The notes below the pieces were generated by a model. It was not told the origin of the DNA, did no database searches, and saw only the letters and a program-made list of their open reading frames with translations. Positions 54,030 through 63,660 of a stretch of 64,000 nt of DNA are shown here, piece after piece. Position 1 is the stretch's first letter; every line of letters begins with the position of its first letter. The translations under genes and the position numbers were made by a program. This DNA comes from Phymatolithon calcareum (taxonomy: Eukaryota; Rhodophyta; Florideophyceae; Hapalidiales): assembly GCA_977006965.1 (NCBI GenBank), contig OZ345369.1, positions 2,653,043-2,717,042 on the forward strand. Reading direction: 5' to 3'.

Positions 54030-55274
54030 ACCTCAATAAACACTTGTGTAATGCATAGACCACGTGGACAAATGTAGGGACACCTGTCCCTGTACGCAGG
54101 TGCATGAAAGTAGAAGTACAGTGCGTATATACCGTCTTCCCCAATCGCTGGAGTCAGAGATTCATGCCAGCAGTTGTCGTTGGCTTCTTCCCAGCGAGAT
54201 GGGATTATTTATTGCTGCAACAAGATACGTTTTGCAGTACTCGAGGCCGAGATTGATGGAGACTAGTGCAGTGGAAACAATTATCACGGGACAGATTGTT
54301 TCAGAATGGAGGAGGACGGCAGGTTCGTCATGGAATTGGAAAACGACGATTGTGGGTTCGGTCTGGTGTGCTTTTTCATAAATCTCTACTACTCGATTGT
54401 ATCGGCACTGCATCTGCAACTTCGCTGGCACTCGTTTTGGGCGTACCGTGATTGTCCACGTTCTGCGAGCTGTGTGTATACCTACGACGTCGGGGGCCGG
54501 AGCTGTACGGAAGAGCAATGGAAACTGGACGGAAAAGAAGATTCATCATCGGTATCACTCTTCAGATTCTTTTCTGTGAGAGACATTGCACTCTTCGTAT
54601 TGCCGTCGAGGTCATGCGAAACGTGCAATTCATCTGAAGGACGGTGGGTATTCCCTCATGTTGAACTTCATCTTCGTGTCCCTGAAGGTGGCGTTCAATT
54701 GCAGAGCGTCAAGGAAGAAGTGTCTGCAGTGTTCGTTAAAGACGGATGAGATGGGGAAGGAAAAGCGAGTTGTTCAGCTGGAGCATATTGTCGGCAGAAG
54801 CTGTCGCTGCAGCGCAAATGCGATAAGTTATTCAATATTCTCCAATGACGTGGTTAAGTTCTCGATATAATCTGCAGGCGACTGATTACGCTGTACTCGC
54901 TTGTCGTTTTCTCGCTGTGGTTTGCGTCAATTGGTGTCTCATCCTCGGCCTTATTAATCTTTACTCTTTTTTCGTGCGTACGATTGTTCGCCCTCTTTCC
55001 CCGGTACTGGCCATTGCCGCTATCACGTGCCGTTGGCTTTTGTGTATCGAAATGAGGCATTTTGTTGCCGCAAAAAGTATGTTACGGAGGACTGGGTGCG
55101 AAGACGGGGGTAGTTTCGTCCAATGCAGACAATGGATGATGACACCACGACGAGCACAGATCGTTGCAGAAATGAGTGCCGTCGCACTCTCTCAATCGCC
55201 ATCTGGGAGGAAGAAGAATGTGGGTTTTGGTCTTTGGTTCGGTGGTCTTTGACATCGCTCTATATAGTTTCCGC
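54030..55274. other. Unresolved region
   Basis: Overlapping ORFs on both strands (54306-54749 plus, 54162-54518 minus, 54845-55252 plus with two hydrophobic segments) without family signatures. It should contain the displaced upstream part of the minus-strand gene cut by the retroposon. Confidence 0.35.
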
Positions 55275-55455
55275 TGGCTCGCATGGCTCCATCGTATAAA
55301 TTTTAATGGAAAATTAGGCTGAGTGGCTCGCATGGCTCCACAATTTTGACCTTCTGGGAGACCCCTCATTTATGACCTCATTTTGGCAGGTGACCGGCGG
55401 AGCCATGCGAGCCAAAGTTGAAATTTACATATTTTTCCTGGAGCCATGCGAGCCA
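55275..55455. repeat. Four-copy motif element B
   Basis: The 16-mer TGGCTCGCATGGCTCC occurs twice direct (55275, 55324) and twice inverted (55399, 55440), all exact, spanning 181 bp. Spacings (49, 75 and 41 bp) are close to those of element A, though the motif is unrelated. Confidence 0.93.
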
Positions 55456-55540
55456 GCTGCGATTTTCGCCCCTGTGGAAGACCCTCTCAGATGGTCTATT
55501 TCATGAGGTTTTCAAGATGGCAAGCTATCATTAAAATCAG

Positions 55541-56000
55541 CTTGCATCCAAGTCTCCCAACACTGGAGCCTACTTTTTAGATAATTTTGCGCCGTTCGGC
55601 CCCAGGTGGCGCATTTTTTCCCTTGCGCGCACAGTTGCGTGCCTGGTATCGTTCGAAAGCTCTCGCCGCGCGCTTTCCAACGGTACCAAGCGCGCAAGTG
55701 TGCGCGAACGGGAACATGGTGCGCTAGACCACCGGGATTGTTCTCAAATATTATTACAAAACAGGATTCTAAGTTTATGATAGATTAAGAGCAGTAAAAA
55801 TTAAACTCCAATTTGTTGCGCCTAAATCTGAAATCTTATTATATATATATTTTTGGGCACAATGCCCGACTTCTGGCGCACCAACTTCCGGTTAACGCAC
55901 AATTACGCGCTTGGTACCGATCTCTTTGTCTCCGTGAACATGTTCCAGGGGTACCAGGTGCGTAACTGTGCGCGAACGGGAAGTTAGTGCGCTGGAAACC
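55541..56000. repeat. Two hairpin repeat units of the 13.6-kb family
   Basis: Unit 5 (about 55607-55737) is nearly identical to unit 1 at 13666-13790, including the inner CGAAAGCTCTCGCCGCGCGC loop and a shared leader (CCAAGTCTCC). Unit 6 (about 55873-56000) resembles units 3 and 4. As at 13.4 kb, they follow a four-copy motif element. Confidence 0.88.
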
Positions 56001-56683
56001 ATGCGGCGTAGGTAATGACCTTAGAGAGGTAACGCGCATTGCCAATGAGAAAAGGCTTTCTGCTGTGGTGACCAACCATACTTTTTTCTATGAATGCTAG
56101 CCAATTAGGAGAAAGTGCAATGAATATTACCAATTACAATTACCATCATGGAATCGGCGGCTCGTGGTTGAATTACAGCGATGGTGTAGAGGAAAAAAAT
56201 AATGTGCTCTATTGGCTATTTGGTGTGCCTCGCGTATTGAAACGTAATCACGGGTCTGTACTGTCAAACAATGAAAATATCATGTGCAATGTCGAAATTG
56301 TGTATGGTCAGAGATCATAAGAGATCCGGACAAAAATTAGGGCCTTTCTATTGGCTATTGGTGAGTGCCCGGTATGCGTCGGTGGCTGACTGCATTTGAA
56401 TGTAACTGTATGAGCGGAGAGTATGGTGCTTCCATATGGAATATACGTTATTGTTGTACAGTATTCTGTAATCAAAATGCTGGATTCGGGAAGCAGTCCT
56501 CTTCAATTGAGCTCGTTACGTAATATGGTGACAATTTATTGGTGGAAACTACTGTCTGACAATGCACAATGTTCATGATTGCGTGATTGATCCTGGCACC
56601 TTCTCCATTAGGATGTGGAAGTTTGTCGGATTGCAGTTAACTCTTGCACGGTCAATAATGAGAATAGCGAGTGTGAAGTTAGA
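56001..56683. other. Intergenic
   Basis: No gene recognised. A 76-residue ORF (56090-56320) is Asn/Tyr-rich and unlike any family I know. Confidence 0.45.
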
Positions 56684-56720
56684 GAATAAGGGATAGGTAA
56701 TAGGGAGTAGGGAATAGAAG
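56684..56720 (+). repeat. Short degenerate AATAGGG-type block
   Basis: Five imperfect units (AATAAGGGATAGGTAATAGG and on to 56716), in the same strand sense as the long array at 62304. It lies about 200 bp before the helicase ATG. Confidence 0.75.
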
Positions 56721-56914
56721 TTTGTAGTTGTTCAGGTCATGAAGATGTTGTTGTTTAGCAATGGTTAAGGTAAAAGATAATGGACCAATTTTCGGGCATA
56801 GAGAACACGGAATAGGAAAATATATGGGAAATGTATCATAAATTAATGTAAGCATCGCACAGTAGAGCCGGCGAGGTCCGCAGATCCCACCTAAAGCAGC
56901 AAGAAGTCAGAACC

Positions 56915-59900
56915 ATGTTCGAAGAAGATGTTACTTTGCTCTCTTCTCATGGCATTAGACCATGCCCGGAGACGGCTTCCTTCATTTGCGCCAGAGAAGA
57001 ATGCCGGGTCGAGCTGTCGTCGGTCCGGAAGGCATTTGTTCAGCATTTGCGAAGAAATGGACATTCCCTTGTTGAAGACGAAGCGTTGGGTCTCTGGCGT
57101 GCCGCGGATCGGTGCGCCGAGTCGTTCCCGAAGAGCCACCCATTACGAGAAAAGTATCGATCTGTAGGCGCACGGCACGGACAACTTCCGGCGATCGATG
57201 GTCTTCTTGTCGTGCAAGGCAAGTGCTGTCCGAAATGCGACATTCTCTTTGAGGGCGACAGCACTTTGCGTCGTCACGGAAGTGTGGTGCACGAGACAAC
57301 CTTTTCCAGAAAGACAGTTCGTAATCTGAGAACGTCGTTGTGCCAAAGTTTGTTACGCAAGTGCGCTGGAAAAAAGCTCTTCCTGATCGAATATGCAGAG
57401 ACAAGCAGCGATCTTCGTGGAGAAACAGAAGGTGGCATCAGCGATGCGGTTGCCAGATACGACCCTGCAGAAGTATCGCCGACTTATCTTCGGGCGGCAA
57501 GTGATCGCGAAAAGAGCGGCTTTGTCAGCCTCGCCAAGTGCCAAGAGCGCCTTGACGCTGTCGGCCTCTCTCTTGGCGATGCATGGCGTCTCATTCGGCT
57601 AGGGGAAGCCGGTCGCGAGTCTGCTCTTGTGTCGTCGCAAACGGTTAAGCAGCTGCTTGTCGATGCGCGAGAGCTGTTCCGCGCGGTGGACAGTTTTTGG
57701 TCCACCTTGGTAGATATTAGCCCAGGCGGGACACTGGAGAAGAAGAAGCCGTTTCAGTTCCTTAACGAAGACCAACGTGGGGATCGATCACTCGACCGGT
57801 ATGTTCGGAGCGCGCGTATGCTCGTTGTCATGGCTCTTCGAGTTCATCGAGACAGGCAGAAGTATGCCGGGATTTCGATGAGCCCTGCTCTTGTCGCGGC
57901 ACTCAATGACCTTTCAAGTGACAATGGCACTGACGAGGAGACTGTTTGCATGAAGGTGCACCGGGTGCTGTGCAGAATTTTCTTCGAGAGGAGCAGCGTC
58001 TCCGGAGGGTCTGTCAGGCTCTTCTCTTTCGCCGTGGCCGCCTGTATGTGCGTTGGAGGTGAGACGATGGACCGCCTGCACTTCAAGAAGGGACGTCAAG
58101 TTGCTCCGGAAGTGACGGGCATTCTATACGCGGCGTCGTGCTGTGCTCTTCTGGAGATGCGAAAGTACAGTGACGAAGAGAGGCGTGTAGAGGTGGAAGC
58201 GGAGATGCAATCGGCGATGTGCACTGGGGCAAAAGTCGGATTGTCCGTCTTCGTGGACATGCGGTCGATCTGCACCTCTGTTCGAGCAGAGGAGGCGCCA
58301 GAGAATATGTTCGACAAATGTGGAGTTCGTAGTCGGTGCGGGTTTATGGGAGGAATCGAGGTTTCGGCCGACGATGTGAACGATGAGCACAGTGAGGACA
58401 ATGTGGACGGTGGGAAACGTATTGTGCCTTCAGTCGGACGTACTGTGCGGTCAGTGCACAAGGACCTTCGGAAGGCAATCTTTGTTGATTTGCTGAAGGA
58501 GAAGATGCTGCCACCGAGGTTTCGTGAGGAGTGCTCATCGATCTTGGACGAAGAGAGCAATATGGTACCAGGGTACTGGGCTTTGGCTGACGTGCGGAAC
58601 GGCGAGTTTGTTCGTCGGTGTAATCGGTGGATCCGCGAAGAGATGCTACCGTGCTTACCGGCAGCCGAGCTGGATGCATGGACTAAAGCGGCAAGAAACC
58701 TAGTTCCATTGTTCCTTACGGCACTGCACCTCGGCGCTGGAGGGCCTGGGCGCGGGACGGAGATCGGTAGTATGGGACTGCGGAACACTCCGAGTTGCAA
58801 ACGTGCTATCTTCTTCGTGGGCCAAGAGGTAATGATCAAACCAAAGTTCAACAAGAGTCGAAGCGTTCGTCAATGTCGAAACTTTTTTATATCGCGACAT
58901 CTGGACGAGGAGACGTCATTTCTGTTCAAGGCGTTTCTACTGCTTGTGCACCCTGTCATGGTGCAGTATGCGGAAATGAAGGAACAGTCGGAAGAAGTTC
59001 CGGCTGGTGCAGAAGGGGAAGCCATACTGCGAGAGCGGTGGCTTCTCCGGAACAGTGTCTGTCTCGGAGTTGTGAAGCCTGAACGGGTCGCCGAACGGAT
59101 CGGAACGGTGTTTGCTAAGTACAAGTTTCCTCTGAGTTTCTCGCAGTTCCGTCAGTGGCAGCGCGGTTTCGTGAAGATGAAGGGTCGGGAGTCTTACCTT
59201 GCGAAGTGTTTGGCTCTGGAAGGGACGGGAGGAGAAGATATTGGCGACGATAATGACGGCGTCGATCGGGCCGCGGTTCTGCAGGCTGGTCATACTTTGA
59301 GGACAGCAACGTTGTTTTACGCTCAATCAAGTCGTCTCGGTGATGACTCTTTGGAACCAGACGAGCAAGTTGTGGAGATGTTCCGTCTCGCGTCGTATGA
59401 GTGGCAGACGGACATTGGGTTGCGCACGAAGACGGCTTTGCGATCTGGAGGTGGCGAGAGGAGCAGTCCAGGAGCGGGTGGGAAAGATATGACGGAACTG
59501 CAGGCGGCAGTGTTGGCAGATGTTGTGGCAGACCGGGGTTTTAAGAAATTGGAGTCAGTGACACAATCAAGAGGTTGTGTTTCTGTCTTTAATTATGATC
59601 CGGAGTCTGTCGATAACGTTTGTCGGAGACTGTTTTCAGAAGAAGCCACCGGGAATGCGATACTATCCGTAGATGCAGCTCCTTCCGACGTGTCGCCCAG
59701 GAGAAGTTCTGGTTCTTGCGGGAATGGGTTTGATGCAACGAATGCGCTGCGGAAGGTGACGAGAAATGCGAGCGTCGAATTCCGATCGGCGGAGCAGAAG
59801 TTTGCCATGGAGGCGGTCGCTGCCAGAAGATCGGATGTTGCTGTCATTCTAGCTACCGGTTGCGGAAAGACAGCGGTTGTGATGGGGCCGATTCTGTACG

Positions 59901-61378
59901 AGGCTGGAGTAACCATGTGGGTATCGCCGCTGCGAGCGCTTCTGTACGAGACGAAGGACCGTCTTCTGCGCGCTGGTATCTGTGTGCAACGCCTAGGTCA
60001 GTATACTGAGTACAGAAGCGGGGTGGGGAGAGTTCTTCTTCTCGCACCAGAGGAGATCGGTCGTCCTGAGCTGCAAGGTATTACCAACCGATTGAGAAGT
60101 CAAGGAAATCTTAATCGCATTGTGATCGACGAAGCACACATTCCGCTTTTTGCGCACACCTACCGCACGAGCATGGTAAGAATGCAGAGCATGGCCGACC
60201 TCAGCATTAACTGTCAACGGGTGTTGCTAACTGCAACAGCACCGCAAGCAATGCTGGAGCGCATTGCACCGATATGCGGAGTAGATGTGGACGGACTTAA
60301 GGTGATTCGTGGAGACCCGTGCCGGCCCAACCTTTGTTTAAATGTCGTACGGCTTGCAGACAGCAGTATGGGAACTCTGAAGAGACGTGTTGTCTTAGAA
60401 ATCCGGCTGGCAGTAGCTAGGTGTCGATCGGGCAGTGGAGACGGAGCGCGGGGGCTTGTTGTATGCCTAACGATCGCGGATGTTGAGCTGTTTGTGAAAG
60501 CAGTACAAGAGGCGTCCATCCGTGGCGTTTCTGTGTTGAAGTATCACAGCAAATTGAGCGACGAAAAACGGCAAAGGGCGAGCATGCTGTGGGAGAAGGC
60601 GAAGAAGGATGTGTTAACCGTCATGATCGCAACCGATGGGTTCTGCACCGGGACAGATGCACCGAATGTTCGGTCTGTGATTGTGGCCGGTGGTGCGCGC
60701 TCGCTTGTTGAGTTTTGGCAAGGATGCGGAAGGGGTGGAGGGGACGGGAAGAAAGCGAATGTAACTGTACTCTACCACTGTGGTCACTTGTCTCGGGCAC
60801 GTGGAGGAGATGTGCCTGCTGTGATCGAAGGTGTCGGAAGTTTCAATGAGTGGGCTGAAAATGACAAAGAATGCCGACGTCTTCAAATGGAACGGTTCCT
60901 CGAAGGTCTTGCAAGCTATCCCACATGCATTGAGCGTGGAGTACGTTCTCTCGCGGTGGAGCTGTGCGACATTTGCAAGGACAAGAGAGGGACAGTGAGC
61001 GAGGGCCAGATTGAAGACCGTGGAGTTGTCGTTTGCGGGAGCAAGCGACTGTCGGAGGAGGAGGTGGAGAGAGCGAAGAAGAAGAGGAAGGAGTCGCAAG
61101 AGCAGTCGATCGAGGAAGTAGAACGAATGCGACGCTGGGGGCGAGAGCTGTCCAAATACTGCATTGCTTGTTTGGTGATGACGTGCTTGAGCAGAGAGTT
61201 CCGCGAGGAACCCACGGCGTATAGACTCATGATGCAAGACGACGTGCGCAGCTGCAACATGGAGCGGTGCAGGTATACAAGAAGTGCGTGCATGCGCTGC
61301 ATGCAACCCGGACACTGGACGAATAAGTGCAATGTTCTGCAGTCGGTGCAAGCGTCGCAGTATTCGAGGTGCAGGTAA
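56915..61378 (+). CDS. Telomere-linked-helicase-like RecQ protein
   Basis: Single ORF of 1487 residues. The N-terminus has two zinc-finger patterns, the clearer being CPKCDILFEGDSTLRRHGSVV with its final His. Residues about 550-850 resemble the fungal TLH/DUF3505 region and carry residues placed like a tyrosine recombinase: Arg613 (GRGTEIG), Arg746 (SFSQFRQW), His793 and Tyr802 (QAGHTLRTATLFYA). The helicase follows: Walker A ATGCGKT (980-986), DEAH (1072-1075), LLTATAP, and motif VI QGCGRGGGDG (from 1269), as in RecQ. A basic coiled coil and a canonical CCHC knuckle (Cys1459, Cys1462, His1467, Cys1472) close it. It should unwind DNA in the nucleus; subtelomeric relatives are amplified near chromosome ends. 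The start ATG 56915 is the first in frame. Confidence 0.85.
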   Translation: MFEEDVTLLSSHGIRPCPETASFICAREECRVELSSVRKAFVQHLRRNGHSLVEDEALGLWRAADRCAESFPKSHPLREKYRSVGARHGQLPAIDGLLVVQGKCCPKCDILFEGDSTLRRHGSVVHETTFSRKTVRNLRTSLCQSLLRKCAGKKLFLIEYAETSSDLRGETEGGISDAVARYDPAEVSPTYLRAASDREKSGFVSLAKCQERLDAVGLSLGDAWRLIRLGEAGRESALVSSQTVKQLLVDARELFRAVDSFWSTLVDISPGGTLEKKKPFQFLNEDQRGDRSLDRYVRSARMLVVMALRVHRDRQKYAGISMSPALVAALNDLSSDNGTDEETVCMKVHRVLCRIFFERSSVSGGSVRLFSFAVAACMCVGGETMDRLHFKKGRQVAPEVTGILYAASCCALLEMRKYSDEERRVEVEAEMQSAMCTGAKVGLSVFVDMRSICTSVRAEEAPENMFDKCGVRSRCGFMGGIEVSADDVNDEHSEDNVDGGKRIVPSVGRTVRSVHKDLRKAIFVDLLKEKMLPPRFREECSSILDEESNMVPGYWALADVRNGEFVRRCNRWIREEMLPCLPAAELDAWTKAARNLVPLFLTALHLGAGGPGRGTEIGSMGLRNTPSCKRAIFFVGQEVMIKPKFNKSRSVRQCRNFFISRHLDEETSFLFKAFLLLVHPVMVQYAEMKEQSEEVPAGAEGEAILRERWLLRNSVCLGVVKPERVAERIGTVFAKYKFPLSFSQFRQWQRGFVKMKGRESYLAKCLALEGTGGEDIGDDNDGVDRAAVLQAGHTLRTATLFYAQSSRLGDDSLEPDEQVVEMFRLASYEWQTDIGLRTKTALRSGGGERSSPGAGGKDMTELQAAVLADVVADRGFKKLESVTQSRGCVSVFNYDPESVDNVCRRLFSEEATGNAILSVDAAPSDVSPRRSSGSCGNGFDATNALRKVTRNASVEFRSAEQKFAMEAVAARRSDVAVILATGCGKTAVVMGPILYEAGVTMWVSPLRALLYETKDRLLRAGICVQRLGQYTEYRSGVGRVLLLAPEEIGRPELQGITNRLRSQGNLNRIVIDEAHIPLFAHTYRTSMVRMQSMADLSINCQRVLLTATAPQAMLERIAPICGVDVDGLKVIRGDPCRPNLCLNVVRLADSSMGTLKRRVVLEIRLAVARCRSGSGDGARGLVVCLTIADVELFVKAVQEASIRGVSVLKYHSKLSDEKRQRASMLWEKAKKDVLTVMIATDGFCTGTDAPNVRSVIVAGGARSLVEFWQGCGRGGGDGKKANVTVLYHCGHLSRARGGDVPAVIEGVGSFNEWAENDKECRRLQMERFLEGLASYPTCIERGVRSLAVELCDICKDKRGTVSEGQIEDRGVVVCGSKRLSEEEVERAKKKRKESQEQSIEEVERMRRWGRELSKYCIACLVMTCLSREFREEPTAYRLMMQDDVRSCNMERCRYTRSACMRCMQPGHWTNKCNVLQSVQASQYSRCR

Positions 61379-61542
61379 TGTTTCATGCAAGAAGTTCGGG
61401 GAAGGAACGTACACAGTGCAAGCGAATACGGGAGACAGGGTGCGTGCCCTTACGAGTCGATCACGAAACTGGTCCTCTTCTGTTATGGGGACGCTCGTGC
61501 CCGGCAGTTGATGTGTAATGGTTTTCCTAGGTATATTCTTTC

Positions 61543-61731
61543 GTGACTTCTGGGTCCAAATGTGCCACTTACTCAAACAATCGACAAAATCCTATTTTGA
61601 CCATTTAAAACTGTTACTTCTGGGTCCGCGTTTTTGGCCTCTACAGGGCACCCCCTCCAAATGGCCTCTGTGCGCGGACCCAGAAGTAACAACCTGCGAA
61701 AACAGGCTGGAAACGCGGACCCAGAAGTAAC
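61543..61731. repeat. Four-copy motif element C
   Basis: A 15-mer GTTACTTCTGGGTCC (first copy GTGACTTCTGGGTCC) occurs twice direct (61543, 61613) and twice inverted (61676, 61717), spanning 189 bp. It begins 165 bp after the helicase stop codon. Spacings are 70, 63 and 41 bp. Confidence 0.92.
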
Positions 61732-61809
61732 AAACCTCCTCAGCGTCTTCCACTGGCAACCAAACGCCATAACCACTGTCCCATCATCTTTACCATCCTA
61801 CTCCACATG

Positions 61810-62290
61810 TTTTCCGGTCATCATCGTCATGTTTGTGTCCCGCGTCCTCCCTCCCGAGAGGGAGACTACCTTGACCAAAATTTCAAACGCTCTCAAATCG
61901 ACTCAGACCAGTCCACATACTCTCCCAACACCTTCCCCAACATCAAGAACGTCTTTTGAACTCATCTCCGTCATGTCGGTGTCCCGCGTCTTCTTCGCCA
62001 GCGAGGTGACTACCTTGACCAAATTTTCAAACGCTCTCAAATCGACTCAGACCAGTCCACATACTCTCCCAACACCTTCCCCAACCTCTAAAACATGTTA
62101 CAACGTCATCCCCGTCATGTCGGTGTCCCGCGTCTTCTTCGCCAGCGAGGTGACTACCTTGACCAAAATTTCAAACTCTCTCAAATCGACTCAGACCAGT
62201 CCACATACTCTCTCAACACCTTCTCCACCCTTAACAACCTGTTCAGAGCTTATCTTCGCCATGTACATTTCGTCTGCCGTCTTTGTGCAT
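61810..62290 (+). repeat. 144-bp minisatellite, about 3.3 copies
   Basis: GACTACCTTGACCAAA recurs at 61864, 62008 and 62152, exactly 144 bp apart. Because 144 is divisible by three, a 226-residue ORF (61634-62314) stays open and repeats a 48-residue Ser/Thr-rich peptide (core MSVSRVFFASEVTTLTK). Whether it is translated is unknown. Confidence 0.9.
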
Positions 62291-62303
62291 GGATTGTGGA
62301 GTC

Positions 62304-63660
62304 ATAGGGAATAGGGAATAGGGAATAGGGAATAGGGAATAGGGAAAAGGGAATAGGGAATAGGGAATAGGGAATAGGGAATAGGGAATAGGGAATAGGG
62401 GAATAGGGAATAGGGAATAGGGAATAGGGAATAGGGAATAGGGAATAGGGAATAGGGAATAGGGAATAGGGAATAGGGAATAGGGAATAGGGAATAGGGA
62501 ATAGGGAATAGGGAATAGGGAATAGGGAATAGGGAATAGGGAATAGGGAATAGGGAATAGGGAATAGGGAATAGGGAATAGGGAATAGGGAATAGGGAAT
62601 AGGGAATAGGGAATAGGGAATAGGGAATAGGGAATAAGGGAATAGGGAATATGGGAATAGGGAATAGGGAATAGGGAATAGGGAATAGGGAATAGGGAAT
62701 AGGGAATAGGGAATAGGGAATAGGGAATAGGGAATAGGGAATAGGGAATAGGGAATAGGGAATAGGGAATAGGGAATAGGGAATAGGGAATAGGGAATAG
62801 GGAATAGGGAATAGGGAATAGGGAATAGGGAATAGGGAATAGGGAATAGGGAATAGGGAATAGGGAATAGGGAATAGGGAATAGGGAATAGGGAATAGGG
62901 AATAGGGAATAGGGAATAGGGAATAGGGAATAGGGAATAGGGAATAGGGAATAGGGAATAGGGAATAGGGAATAGGGAATAGGGAATAGGGAATAGGGAA
63001 TAGGGAATAGGGAATAGGGAATAGGGAATAGGGAATAGGGAATAGGGAATAGGGAATAGGGAATAGGGAATAGGGAATAGGGAATAGGGAATAGGGAATA
63101 GGGAATAGGGAATAGGGAATAGGGAATAGGGAATAGGGAATAGGGAATAGGGAATAGGGAATAGGGAATAGGGAATAGGGAATAGGGAATAGGGAATAGG
63201 GAATAGGGAATAGGGAATAGGGAATAGGGAATAGGGAATAGGGAATAGGGAATAGGGAATAGGGAATAGGGAATAGGGAATAGGGAATAGGGAATAGGGA
63301 ATAGGGAATAGGGAATAGGGAATAGGGAATAGGGAATAGGGAATAGGGAATAGGGAATAGGGAATAAGGGAATAGGGAATAGGGAATAGGGAATAGGGAA
63401 TAGGGAATAGGGAATAGGGAATAGGGAATAGGGAATAGGGAATTTGGGAATAGGGAATAGGGAATAGGGAATAGGGAATAGGGAATAGGGAATAGGGAAT
63501 AGGGACTAGGGAATAGGGAATAGGGAATAGGGAATAGGTGGGAAGAGGGAATAGGGAATAGGGAATAGGGAAGTAGGGAATAGGGAATAGGGAATAGGGG
63601 GGATTTGGGAATAGGGAAGTGGGAATAGGGAATAGGGAATAGGGAATAGGGAATAGGGAA
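62304..63660 (+). repeat. AATAGGG heptamer array, telomere-like
   Basis: About 1.35 kb of nearly uninterrupted AATAGGG, close to 190 units, with rare one-base variants (AATAAGGG near 62635 and 63365, AATTTGGG near 63443). Variants become frequent after 63480. The G-rich strand reads towards the right end, as expected at a right-hand chromosome end. The 571-residue minus-strand ORF is an artefact of this repeat. Confidence 0.95.

Noticed and set aside
58096-61576. Long minus-strand ORFs (252 and 320 residues)
   Set aside because: They are shadows of the helicase gene on the opposite strand.
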